A stretch of 45,333 nucleotides of DNA. Origin: Oscillospiraceae bacterium (lineage in GTDB: Bacteria > Bacillota > Clostridia > Oscillospirales > Ruminococcaceae). The notes under the pieces were generated by a model, which made no database searches, was not told the DNA's origin, and worked only from the letters and a program-made list of their open reading frames with translations. Shown in pieces: positions 14,888-22,390 of this stretch. The stretch spans positions 1 through 45,333 of the forward strand of contig CAADVD010000041.1 of assembly GCA_900752435.1 (NCBI GenBank). The letters are read 5' to 3'. The position numbers and the translations under genes are program-made. The stretch's first letter is position 1; every line of letters starts with the position of its first letter.

Positions 14888-15460
14888 TTATTTTACGATC
14901 TCACCGTATACTTCACGGCCGCAGCCAGCCGCATTGGATTCGTCAGTATCGATGTGCATTGCCAAGGCAAATTTTTCACTGACGCGCACGACAACGTCGC
15001 CGAAAATTAAGCTTCTGTCTGCGGTGTCAATCTTGACGTTGACGATTTCTTTATCGGATACGCCAAATTCAGCCGCATCAGCTGGCGTCATATGGATGTG
15101 GCGTTTGGCGACAATTACGCCTTCGCTGATTTCCACTTCGCCGCATGGGCCGACGATTTTGCAAGCGCCGCTTCCGGCTACGTCTCCGGATTCACGAATT
15201 GGGGCGGCAATGCCGAGCTTACGGGCGTCGGTGAGGGCGATTTCCACCTGTGTGGCCGGACGAACTGGGCCTAAGATGGATACACCAGCCATTTCGCTTT
15301 TCGGACCAACGATTTTGACGCGCTCTTCACAAGCAAATTGTCCCGGCTGGGACAGGTCTTTTTTATGGGTCAAGGCCGCGCCTTTGCCAAACAGAACCTC
15401 CAAGTGTTCCTGTGTGACATGAACGTGGCGGGCGGATGTTTCGACGATAAATTTAGACAT
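14888..15460 (-). CDS. pduL: Phosphate propanoyltransferase PduL-type
   Basis: A 190-residue phosphotransacylase that exchanges CoA and phosphate on acetyl or propionyl groups, giving acyl phosphate for ATP formation. The family's duplicated beta-barrel is visible through the metal-binding histidine segments: ARHVHVTQEHLE near the N-terminus, AKRHIHMTPADA in the middle, and MHIDTDE near the end. No N-terminal encapsulation peptide is seen, so it is likely a free cytoplasmic enzyme rather than part of a microcompartment; many Clostridia use this form in place of Pta. AAGGTGG lies upstream of the ATG. No acetate kinase gene is adjacent. Confidence 0.9.
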   Translation of the reverse strand: MSKFIVETSARHVHVTQEHLEVLFGKGAALTHKKDLSQPGQFACEERVKIVGPKSEMAGVSILGPVRPATQVEIALTDARKLGIAAPIRESGDVAGSGACKIVGPCGEVEISEGVIVAKRHIHMTPADAAEFGVSDKEIVNVKIDTADRSLIFGDVVVRVSEKFALAMHIDTDESNAAGCGREVYGEIVK

Positions 15461-15625
15461 GATAAAACCACCTTATTTTTCTTTTTCAACTTTGGTTTTA
15501 TTATAATACTTTTGGGTTTGGTTTTCAAGGTGGAGTTTGTGCCGACCATCGATTTTCTAAATTCGTTTTTTCGATAAAATTTCTTTGGTATTTCTTAGTT
15601 TTTTCTGAAAATTCCCCTCCATTTC

Positions 15626-15654
15626 TTGTTCCGCATTAAAAATCATGTTATACT
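15626..15654 (+). promoter_or_regulatory. Promoter of zinc-ribbon membrane protein gene
   Basis: TTGTTC at 15626-15631 and TATACT at 15649-15654 with 17 bases between; the start codon is at 15697. Confidence 0.65.
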
Positions 15655-15696
15655 GATGATACAAAAAAACTTGAATCTTTTTGGGAGGAATCTTTT

Positions 15697-16200
15697 ATGT
15701 ATTGCAATCACTGCGGCGCGCAAATCCCAGACAATTCGCTGTTTTGCCCAAACTGTGGGAAAAACACAGCCCCGGCCTCTTCACCTCATCAGCAAACGCC
15801 GCCTCCGGGCTGGAATCAAGCCAATTACAATCAGTATGCTTCTTCGCAGAATAATAGCCGGCTGATTTGTGCGCTTGCTTTTATTCCCATTCTGTTTTGG
15901 CTTCCGCTGGTCGCCGCAAAAGAGAATCCGCTTGCCCGTCACTGCGCCAATCAGGGGCTTTTGCTGCTGTTGGTCGGCGTTGTATTTCGCGTGCTTCAGA
16001 TCATTCTGTCCGCTGTACTGGGCATCAGCGATTTCTTCCTGATGGATATTGCGGCAGGACTGTTTCACCTTGTTTTTAGCCTTTTGTCCGCGATTATCGG
16101 CATTTTGATTCTCGTTTGCACCATCATTGGCATGATCAATACTTACAAAGGCGAACGTTTTGAAATTCCCATCATTGGCCAAATCCAGATCATCAAATAA
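15697..16200 (+). CDS. Zinc-ribbon membrane protein (DUF4870-like)
   Basis: A 167-residue protein. It starts with a zinc ribbon of the double-CxxC type, MYCNHCGAQIPDNSLFCPNCGK, followed by a flexible Pro/Gln/Asn linker of about 25 residues and three hydrophobic helices. The membrane part, with LARHCANQGLLLLLVG and MINTYKGERFEIPIIGQI, matches the small DUF4870-type module found beside zinc ribbons in Firmicutes. The role of this family is unknown. GGGAGGA lies eight bases before the ATG. Its stop codon ends exactly where the converging BofA-like gene ends. Confidence 0.85.
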   Translation: MYCNHCGAQIPDNSLFCPNCGKNTAPASSPHQQTPPPGWNQANYNQYASSQNNSRLICALAFIPILFWLPLVAAKENPLARHCANQGLLLLLVGVVFRVLQIILSAVLGISDFFLMDIAAGLFHLVFSLLSAIIGILILVCTIIGMINTYKGERFEIPIIGQIQIIK

Positions 16201-16455
16201 TTACAGCTTCATGAGCACGCCCATCAAAATGACGCCTGGAACGCCTGTAAGCGCCGCGGCAGAGAGGGTTACATAGTTGATTGCCAGCTGGATACCCAAT
16301 CCCTGCAAGATCAAGCTGGCTGGGATGAGAGCGGCTACCCCGCTGAGGACGCCGAGGAAACCATTTGTAAATGGTTTCCTCGTTTTTTTATAGTACCAAA
16401 TGTTGATACACGCCAATAGGACGCCGCATACAATCAGCATTGTTTTCATGGACAT
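16201..16455 (-). CDS. BofA-family protein (pro-sigma-K processing inhibitor type)
   Basis: An 84-residue protein with an N-terminal membrane helix (MLIVCGVLLACINIWYY), a second long hydrophobic segment, and a C-terminus, INYVTLSAAALTGVPGVILMG, that is the conserved signature of the BofA family. In Bacillus, BofA sits in the mother-cell membrane and restrains the SpoIVFB protease that activates sigma-K. AAAGGGG lies about nine bases before the ATG. Bacillus bofA lies near recR, not far from the origin; here it is not next to recR. It suggests a spore-forming lineage, but the protease partner is not in the window. Confidence 0.8.
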   Translation of the reverse strand: MSMKTMLIVCGVLLACINIWYYKKTRKPFTNGFLGVLSGVAALIPASLILQGLGIQLAINYVTLSAAALTGVPGVILMGVLMKL

Positions 16456-16508
16456 GCTTCATTCCCCTTTTCTGTACAAGTCCTTACAGTTTATGTGCGC
16501 TGTGGACA

Positions 16509-16543
16509 AAATATGCCGTCGCAGAATTTCTGCGGCGGCATAT
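16509..16543. terminator. Hairpin downstream of HAD hydrolase gene
   Basis: A long stem, AATATGCCGTCGCAGA against TCTGCGGCGGCATATT with one G:T pair, lies between the HAD gene and the BofA-like gene. On the minus strand only a short TTTT follows, so termination may be weak and read-through into the BofA-like gene is possible. Confidence 0.6.
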
Positions 16544-16561
16544 TGATTGATTGGATTACCG

Positions 16562-17359
16562 TTATTCTGTTTCTTGAAAAATGACACGGCGAATGGTTCT
16601 CACAACGCCATTTTCTTCATTGCTGGGAGCAACAAATCGTCCGTACTGGCGCATTTCTTCCTTGGCATTGGCCATTACGTAGCTGTATGCGGCATTTTGA
16701 AGCAATTCAATGTCGTTGTCGTAGTCGCCAAAGGCTATCGTTTCTTCCCTGCTTGCACCGCAATCCCGCTGAATCATGCGCAGTGCCGCGCCCTTATTGA
16801 CACCCTGATTCATAATGTCCATCCAAAGCGGACCGGAAACTGCTCCGGAATAGCGATTGCCAAACCGTGAATTTAAAATGGGAAAACAATTGTTTGCGGC
16901 GCCGTTTAAATCGCAAATGGCAATTTTAAAAATGGAATCCCGAACGCTGTGCAAATCCTCCACCACATGATTTTTGATGTAATAAGCACGCAGATGGGAG
17001 CGAAACTCTTCCGGACAGGGTTTGTGCCATGCACCCTGTGTACCGCACAGAACAAGCAGGATATTGGGAATGGATTCGCAAGCTTCGATGATTTCATACA
17101 AGCCCTGTGGATCGATGCAATTTTGATAGAGTATCTTTCCCTGTTTCATGACCAAAGCGCCGTTGTCACAGATAAAGTAAATGTCTTGCAGAACTGCCTG
17201 AAAGTCTTCTTCCAGCTTGGGATAACTGCGGCCGCTGGCCGCCGCAAATACAATATTCCGTTGTTTGAGCCGCTCGATGGTTGGAAAAAAATCGGACGGA
17301 ATCTCTTTTTTATTGTTGAGCAGACTGCCATCCATATCGGAAGCAATGAGTTTAATCAT
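16562..17359 (-). CDS. HAD superfamily hydrolase, Cof type
   Basis: A 265-residue phosphatase of the Cof/YidA group, which removes phosphate from sugar phosphates and similar metabolites. Motif I is IASDMDGSLLN with Asp8 and Asp10, motif II is AAASGRSY, and the metal-binding motif near the end is FGDYDNDIELL. The Cof-type cap lies between motifs II and III. It follows the HD-YjbR fusion gene on the same strand with 11 bases between, so the two form an operon. The substrate is not predictable. Confidence 0.9.
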   Translation of the reverse strand: MIKLIASDMDGSLLNNKKEIPSDFFPTIERLKQRNIVFAAASGRSYPKLEEDFQAVLQDIYFICDNGALVMKQGKILYQNCIDPQGLYEIIEACESIPNILLVLCGTQGAWHKPCPEEFRSHLRAYYIKNHVVEDLHSVRDSIFKIAICDLNGAANNCFPILNSRFGNRYSGAVSGPLWMDIMNQGVNKGAALRMIQRDCGASREETIAFGDYDNDIELLQNAAYSYVMANAKEEMRQYGRFVAPSNEENGVVRTIRRVIFQETE

Positions 17360-17370
17360 AGAGAACTCTC

Positions 17371-18564
17371 CTATTTTTGCTTTTTCTGTTTCATAATATG
17401 GAGTTGTTCGCGAATTTTCTTGGGCAGAGTTTGCACAATCAGCTTATAGGAATTCTGCGCCATTTCGCGCATCAGGGATTCCGGTACATGGCCAATCAAA
17501 CTAACGGAATTCCAATGTACTTTGTTCATGTAAAAGCCCGGTTGGATTTCCGGATACTGCAAACGCAGAAGCTTCGCCATGGAGGGGTCGCATTTTACGG
17601 TGATAATGGGCGTTCCTTCGTTGTCCACGCAGATGGCGGCAAACATTTTGCCGTGTACCAGATAGCGTTTCCACTGCCATTCCGCTTTAAAATCAGTGAC
17701 AGCGCCGGGCTGAGACAACAAGAATTCATCCAGCCATTCGTAGTTATGCTCCAATTTCGTGGGAATCGGAACAGAGGGTTTTTCCGGTAATTCGGCCGGT
17801 TCTGGAGCTTCTTGCGGAGTATCTGCCGGAATTTCCGGAGCTGGAACGGACGGTTGTTCGGGCTTTGCGTCTGCGGCAGGTACATTGCCCTCAAAAATAT
17901 CCTGCAATTGCTGTTTTCCGCTCAAATAGCCGTCGCTGACCTCGTGGCGCAGACTCTCAAAAAAGGATTGTGCCGCCTGTTTGCGTTCTTTGGCAAGCTG
18001 TTTTCCACGTTCGGTATAAAAACGGCCATACAAGGGCTCTAACTTGCGCCGATATTCTTGAAAGAAGGAAGGCCGTTTTTCCTCTGCACTGTCAATGACA
18101 TCCCCGTGCTCATCTACATGATAGAGCGGTTCATTCACCTGTCCTTTGTAAATCAATGTACGGGCAATGCCAACGGCTCCGGCCACATCCAGTTTATCCG
18201 CGTCAAATAGAATTTTGGCTTCGATGCTCTGCGGTTCCTTTTTACTGCGGAAACGGTGTGTTTGGATGCAGTCCACGACATGCTGAACACGCTTCATCGG
18301 CCAGCCGTTGGACATCAGATAAAAATAAGCCATTTTTCCGCCGATTTGTGCATGACAGACCTTTGGGTTGCGCGCCTGCTGTTCCCGTCCAATATCGTGC
18401 AGAAGGCATGCCGCAATTAATACGTCATAATCCACATTGGGTTCTTCCTTGGCAATATCCAATGCGGTGTAGAGCACGCGGTAAATGTGCTCATAGTCGT
18501 GCGCACTGTCCTTCATACAGGTTTTCATGTATTGTTCCATTCGTTTGTAGCTTTCTTGTTTCAT
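17371..18564 (-). CDS. Fusion of HD-domain phosphohydrolase and MmcQ/YjbR domain
   Basis: A 397-residue protein with two domains. Residues 1-220 are an HD hydrolase (metal ligands AHDYEH at about 22-26, LLHDIGRE with His56-Asp57, and a later FDADKLD), similar to YedJ-type metal-dependent phosphohydrolases. A linker of about 40 residues is rich in Pro, Glu and Ala. Residues from about 268 to the end are an MmcQ/YjbR domain, with VKCDPSMAKLLRLQYPEIQPG and MNKVHWNSV. YjbR domains have a DNA-binding-like CyaY fold, but their role is unknown. The two are normally separate genes, so the fusion suggests related action. It is first in an operon with the HAD phosphatase. Confidence 0.88.
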   Translation of the reverse strand: MKQESYKRMEQYMKTCMKDSAHDYEHIYRVLYTALDIAKEEPNVDYDVLIAACLLHDIGREQQARNPKVCHAQIGGKMAYFYLMSNGWPMKRVQHVVDCIQTHRFRSKKEPQSIEAKILFDADKLDVAGAVGIARTLIYKGQVNEPLYHVDEHGDVIDSAEEKRPSFFQEYRRKLEPLYGRFYTERGKQLAKERKQAAQSFFESLRHEVSDGYLSGKQQLQDIFEGNVPAADAKPEQPSVPAPEIPADTPQEAPEPAELPEKPSVPIPTKLEHNYEWLDEFLLSQPGAVTDFKAEWQWKRYLVHGKMFAAICVDNEGTPIITVKCDPSMAKLLRLQYPEIQPGFYMNKVHWNSVSLIGHVPESLMREMAQNSYKLIVQTLPKKIREQLHIMKQKKQK

Positions 18565-18692
18565 CCGTCATATTCCCATCCGAGTTTGTTTTCTTTTATT
18601 ATAGAAGCTTTTTGCTGCTATCTCAAGAAGGTTTTTGTGAATTCTTATCCTGTATTGCAGTTGGTAATATCTGGTTTGTGTAGTGGAGTAAC

Positions 18693-18725
18693 TTTTCAAC
18701 ATGTTTTTACTTGTTGTGTTGAAAA
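18693..18725. repeat. Inverted pair of TTTTCAACA boxes after parB
   Basis: TTTTCAACA at 18693-18701 and its complement TGTTGAAAA at 18717-18725, 15 bases apart. The same 9-mer clusters around dnaA and after gyrA. It may be a DnaA-box variant. Confidence 0.55.
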
Positions 18726-18726
18726 A

Positions 18727-18757
18727 AGCAGAAACAGTATTTCCTGCTTCTGCTTCT
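18727..18757 (-). terminator. Terminator of parA-parB
   Basis: On the minus strand AGCAGAAGCAG pairs with CTGTTTCTGCT (one G:T pair) and is followed by TTTTTTC. Confidence 0.8.
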
Positions 18758-18759
18758 CA

Positions 18760-19626
18760 TTATGCTTCCTCTTTTTCCGTATAAAAGGCCGCGATGTGGT
18801 CGCCCAGCGCTTTCAAATCCTCTTCACTATAAAATTCAATCGTCAGGCTGCCATGATTCTTTTTATCCACTTTGACGGAAATTTTTCTGCCCAATTCTTC
18901 GGTCAGTGCCAGTTCCATTTCATCGTAGAAGCTATTGCGCAGTACCGTTTTGCGCGGTGCGGATTCTTTTTGCTTGGACAGTTTCTCCAAATCCCGAACC
19001 GTCCATTGCTTCTCAATGGCTTCCTTGGCGATTCGCTCAATTTCTTCGTCACTGTCAAAAGCCAACAGCGCACGGGCATGTCCGGCAGAAAGCTCACCGT
19101 TTTGCACATATTCGATGACGGAATCCGGCAAATTCAGCAACCGGAGCGCATTAGCAATCACCGGACGCGATTTTCCGACGCTTTTGGACACGGCTTCTTG
19201 CGTAAAGTTGTAGGATTCCATCAGTTCTCGGTAACCGAGCGCTTCTTCAATCGGATTTAAGTTTTCGCGCTGTAAATTTTCAATCAACGCGATTTCCATG
19301 GTTTCCGTATCCGAAAATTCACGCACAATGGCCGGAATTTCTGTCAAACCAGCCATGCGGCTTGCACGATAGCGGCGTTCACCGGCAACAATTTGATAAC
19401 CGCCAGTGGACAACGGCCGCAAAATCAATGGCTGGATGATGCCATGCTCTTTGATGGAATCGGCCAATTGTTCCAGCGCCGCTTGGTCAAAATCTTTACG
19501 CGGCTGGTTTTTATTGGGTACGATTTCGCTGATTTTGACGGTTTCGCTTCCCTGTTCGCTGACTGGTGTGCTGTTATCCTCAAACAGCGCTTCCAAGCCT
19601 TTGCCCAATCCTTTTTTTCTTGCCAT
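18760..19626 (-). CDS. parB: Chromosome partitioning protein ParB (Spo0J)
   Basis: A 288-residue CTP-dependent DNA clamp that loads at parS and spreads to organise the origin. It starts with the typical MARKKGLGKGLEALF. The nuclease-like CTP-binding domain has QPLILRP and the GERRYRA motif, followed by IENLQRENLNPIEEA. The helix-turn-helix region is TQEAVSKSVGKSRPVIANALRLL. The C-terminal dimer domain ends the protein. It lies 14 bases after parA in the same operon; parS sites are at 20537 and 22774. Confidence 0.96.
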   Translation of the reverse strand: MARKKGLGKGLEALFEDNSTPVSEQGSETVKISEIVPNKNQPRKDFDQAALEQLADSIKEHGIIQPLILRPLSTGGYQIVAGERRYRASRMAGLTEIPAIVREFSDTETMEIALIENLQRENLNPIEEALGYRELMESYNFTQEAVSKSVGKSRPVIANALRLLNLPDSVIEYVQNGELSAGHARALLAFDSDEEIERIAKEAIEKQWTVRDLEKLSKQKESAPRKTVLRNSFYDEMELALTEELGRKISVKVDKKNHGSLTIEFYSEEDLKALGDHIAAFYTEKEEA

Positions 19627-19640
19627 AGTTTCTCCGCCTT

Positions 19641-20408
19641 TTATTTCTTATTTTTCTTGATGATTTCTTTGGATAAGCTGATGTACGCTTTCGCGCCTTT
19701 TGAGGATTTGTCGTAGTAAATGACTGGTTGTCCATAGCTTGGCGCTTCGGATAGACGCACATTGCGCGGAATCACCGTTTTATAAACCTTATTGGGGAAA
19801 AACTTTTTCACTTCGTCAACCACCTGCATGGTAAGGTTCAGCCGGCCGTCAAACATGGTGAGCAGTACGCCTTCCACATCCAAGGTTGGGTTATACATTT
19901 TTTTGACCTGCCGAATCGTGGACATAAGCTGAGAAAGTCCCTCCAAAGCGTAATATTCGCATTGAATCGGAATCAAAACGGTATCACAGACGGTCAGTGC
20001 ATTTAGCGTCACCAGTCCCAACGATGGCGGACAGTCAATGATGATGTAATCATAGTCTTCTTTTACGGGGACAACGGCTTTTTTCAATATGTTGATTCGA
20101 TCGGGAATATCGACCAATTCAATTTCGGCTCCTGCCAACTGCATATTGGCTGGAATGATGTCCAATTTTGCAAATTGGGTTGGCACGATGACATCTTTTG
20201 CCTTTGCTTCGCCGATGATGACATCATAAGAAGAGGTTTCAATTTGGCGCTTGTTCAGTCCAAGTCCACTGGTGGCGTTTCCCTGCGGATCGATGTCGAT
20301 GAGAAGTGTTTTCTTTTTTAAGCTGCCCAATCCGGCTGCGATGTTTACTGCGGATGTTGTTTTACCCACTCCGCCCTTTTGGTTGGCGATGGCGATAATT
20401 TTACCCAT
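19641..20408 (-). CDS. parA: Chromosome partitioning ATPase ParA (Soj)
   Basis: A 255-residue ParA/Soj ATPase. The deviant Walker A, KGGVGKTT at about residues 10-17, carries the two lysines typical of the family; LIDIDPQGNATSGLG is Walker A' and IIDCPPSLG is Walker B. It works with ParB to segregate origins and in Bacillus also controls DnaA. A GGAGGG site precedes the ATG. A promoter is visible upstream (-10 TATAAT, -35 TTTCAA). Confidence 0.96.
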   Translation of the reverse strand: MGKIIAIANQKGGVGKTTSAVNIAAGLGSLKKKTLLIDIDPQGNATSGLGLNKRQIETSSYDVIIGEAKAKDVIVPTQFAKLDIIPANMQLAGAEIELVDIPDRINILKKAVVPVKEDYDYIIIDCPPSLGLVTLNALTVCDTVLIPIQCEYYALEGLSQLMSTIRQVKKMYNPTLDVEGVLLTMFDGRLNLTMQVVDEVKKFFPNKVYKTVIPRNVRLSEAPSYGQPVIYYDKSSKGAKAYISLSKEIIKKNKK

Positions 20409-20459
20409 AACGCCCTCCTTTTTTGCTGTTGTTTCTTTTGTTTGAATTAAGCCTCATTT

Positions 20460-20488
20460 ATTATAGCACAATACGCGCATTTTTGAAA
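20460..20488 (-). promoter_or_regulatory. Promoter of parA-parB
   Basis: On the minus strand TTTCAA (20488-20483) and TATAAT (20465-20460) are 17 bases apart. parA starts about 50 bases downstream. Confidence 0.7.
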
Positions 20489-20536
20489 TAGCAGCAAGAT
20501 AAAATATTTGGAATTGCACCGGATTTCTTTGTGAAA

Positions 20537-20552
20537 TGTTTCACGTGAAACA
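20537..20552. promoter_or_regulatory. parS site 1
   Basis: The 16-base sequence TGTTTCACGTGAAACA is a perfect match to the bacterial parS consensus. It lies between noc and parA and is the loading site for ParB. Confidence 0.97.
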
Positions 20553-20567
20553 TTTTGTTGATCACAG

Positions 20568-20607
20568 TGAAAGACCGGCACAGCAAATCCTGTACCGGCC
20601 TTTCGCC
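20568..20607 (-). terminator. Hairpin downstream of noc
   Basis: AAAG-CCGG-ACAG and CTGT-CCGG-CTTT segments pair (20569-20605) with small mismatches. The T-run on the minus strand is short (TCTTTC). It probably ends the noc transcript before parS. Confidence 0.6.
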
Positions 20608-20691
20608 ATGGGAGTTTTGAAAATTGTGTATGAATCAAACCTTTCGCGGACCAAACGAAGGGTTTGACGGCAAATATTGAATAAACAAAGG

Positions 20692-21492
20692 CTATTTTGT
20701 TGGAATGCGGACAATGTATTCAATGAAGTCCTGCTCTTCCCTTTTCTTAGCGATGGCGGGAACGCCCGCTTCTTTCATCACACGCACAGCCTTGTTGATG
20801 GTATTGACAAACAAACGTACATCTTTGATGATTGGAACAGTCTTTTGCTTGTGGCGCATTTCACCAAGAGAAGTGATATAAGCATCTGTTTGAGCAACGG
20901 TCATACTTTTTTGCACAATTTGTTCAATGACCGCTTTGCGCGTGTTGATATCATCGATTTTTAACAATGCACGGGCATGACGCTCGGTTAAATGATACTG
21001 CAAAATCATTTGCTTCTCTTCTTCCGTTAATTTGAGCAAGCGCATTTTATTCGCTACGGTAGATTGTGCCATACCAAGTTTAATGGCCGCTTCTTCCTGC
21101 GTCACACCCCATTCCGCAATGAGCTTTTTGAGTGCCAAGGCTTGTTCAAATATGTTCAAATCTTCACGGTGAATATTTTCAATTAATGCCAGTACCGCCG
21201 ATTCGCGTTCTGTCTTAGCGACAACAATACACGGAATTTGCTTGTATCCCAGCATTGCGCAAGCCCGAAGGCGACGTTCACCGGAAACCAATTCAAAATA
21301 GCCCAAATCGCTTTTCCGCACGGTAATTGGCTGAAGAAGCCCATTTTCCTTAATGCTGTTTGCCAGAACGAGCAGTTGTTCTTTGGAAAAGTCGGAGCGA
21401 GGCTGTGCCGGATTGGTTCGGATTTCACTGATTGCCAATAGGATAACTTTATTGACAATGCGTTCCTTTTTTTGTTTCTGTGCCAGTGCCAT
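20692..21492 (-). CDS. noc: ParB-family nucleoid occlusion protein Noc-like
   Basis: A 266-residue ParB paralogue placed directly after rsmG, exactly where Bacillus has noc. It has the CTP-binding part (LLQPITVR, SGERRLRACAMLG, IENIHREDLNIFEQA) and a helix-turn-helix (TQEEAAIKLGMAQSTVANKMRLL). Noc binds its own sites and the membrane and blocks division over the chromosome. The recognition helix differs from that of the ParB in this window, in keeping with a different target. AAGGGG lies nine bases before the ATG. An imperfect palindrome with arms TTTAAGAA / TTCTTAAA stands upstream at about 21546-21583. Whether it acts in occlusion or as a second ParB is inferred. Confidence 0.88.
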   Translation of the reverse strand: MALAQKQKKERIVNKVILLAISEIRTNPAQPRSDFSKEQLLVLANSIKENGLLQPITVRKSDLGYFELVSGERRLRACAMLGYKQIPCIVVAKTERESAVLALIENIHREDLNIFEQALALKKLIAEWGVTQEEAAIKLGMAQSTVANKMRLLKLTEEEKQMILQYHLTERHARALLKIDDINTRKAVIEQIVQKSMTVAQTDAYITSLGEMRHKQKTVPIIKDVRLFVNTINKAVRVMKEAGVPAIAKKREEQDFIEYIVRIPTK

Positions 21493-21617
21493 GATTCATC
21501 ATTTCCCCTTAAAAGTTTGATACTTCCTATAACAATACTTTCCTGTTTAAGAACGAATGGACGAATTCCGTTCCTTCTTAAATAATACAGTCAGTATAAC
21601 ATGGGAAAAATAAAATT

Positions 21618-21659
21618 ACCAGTATTTCCCATCTAGATTTTTCGACCGGAAATACTGGT
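21618..21659. terminator. Terminator after rsmG
   Basis: Twelve-pair stem ACCAGTATTTCC / GGAAATACTGGT with T-rich tails on both strands. It ends the long rpmH-rsmG transcript. Confidence 0.85.
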
Positions 21660-21676
21660 TTTCATTCTTTTTCTTT

Positions 21677-22390
21677 TTATTTTATCGGCTGCTTTTTTAT
21701 TTTAGCGCTGATTCGGGGATATTTTGTCGGAGTTTGCGATATTTTTTTGATGATGATGATGGCACGTTTGTTTTCTTCCGGCAGATTGATCTTTTTAACG
21801 TCAAGAATACGTCCGCCAAGCAGTTTGATTGCCTTTTTTGCCTCTTCCAGCTCCTGCTCAATCTCATAGCCCTTGAGTGCTGCAAAGAAACCGCCTACCT
21901 TTACATAAGGCAAACAATATTCACTCAACTCTCGCAAATGAGCGACTGCTCGCGCTGTTGCAATGTCAAATTGTTCACGCAGCTCCCTTTTTTGCCCTCC
22001 CTCTTCAGCACGGGCATGTATACAATTTGTAGAAATTTGCAAAATACCGGACAATTCGGTTAAAAAATGAATGCGCTTGTTCAAGCTGTCGAGCAAGGTC
22101 AAATCAATGTCTTCCCGAACAATTTTGCAGGGAATGGAGGGAAAACCGGCGCCGGTTCCCACATCAATCATCTTCGCCTGCTGTGGAATATCCAGCGCTT
22201 TCAAAAGAAGCAGACTGTCCAAAAAATGCTTGATGCAGATTTCTTTTGGCTGTGTAATGGCGGTTAAATTAATTTTTTCATTCCACTCCACCAATGTCTG
22301 TGCATACTGGTCAAATTGAATCAACTGCTGTTCGGTCAATTGCAATTCATAGCTTTCTGCCAGTTCTTTTAAATACAGTTGGTCTATCAT
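21677..22390 (-). CDS. rsmG: 16S rRNA (guanine527-N7)-methyltransferase RsmG
   Basis: About 237 residues. RsmG (GidB) methylates N7 of G527 in the 530 loop of 16S rRNA using S-adenosylmethionine; loss gives low-level streptomycin resistance. The SAM site is MIDVGTGAGFPSIPCKIV, and the family segments LLDSLNKRIHFL and TARAVAHLRELSEYCLP are present. The frame is open from 22426, but the ATG at 22390 overlaps the mnmG stop as ATGA and has AGGAG nine bases upstream, so it is the true start and is translationally coupled. Confidence 0.95.
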   Translation of the reverse strand: MIDQLYLKELAESYELQLTEQQLIQFDQYAQTLVEWNEKINLTAITQPKEICIKHFLDSLLLLKALDIPQQAKMIDVGTGAGFPSIPCKIVREDIDLTLLDSLNKRIHFLTELSGILQISTNCIHARAEEGGQKRELREQFDIATARAVAHLRELSEYCLPYVKVGGFFAALKGYEIEQELEEAKKAIKLLGGRILDVKKINLPEENKRAIIIIKKISQTPTKYPRISAKIKKQPIK

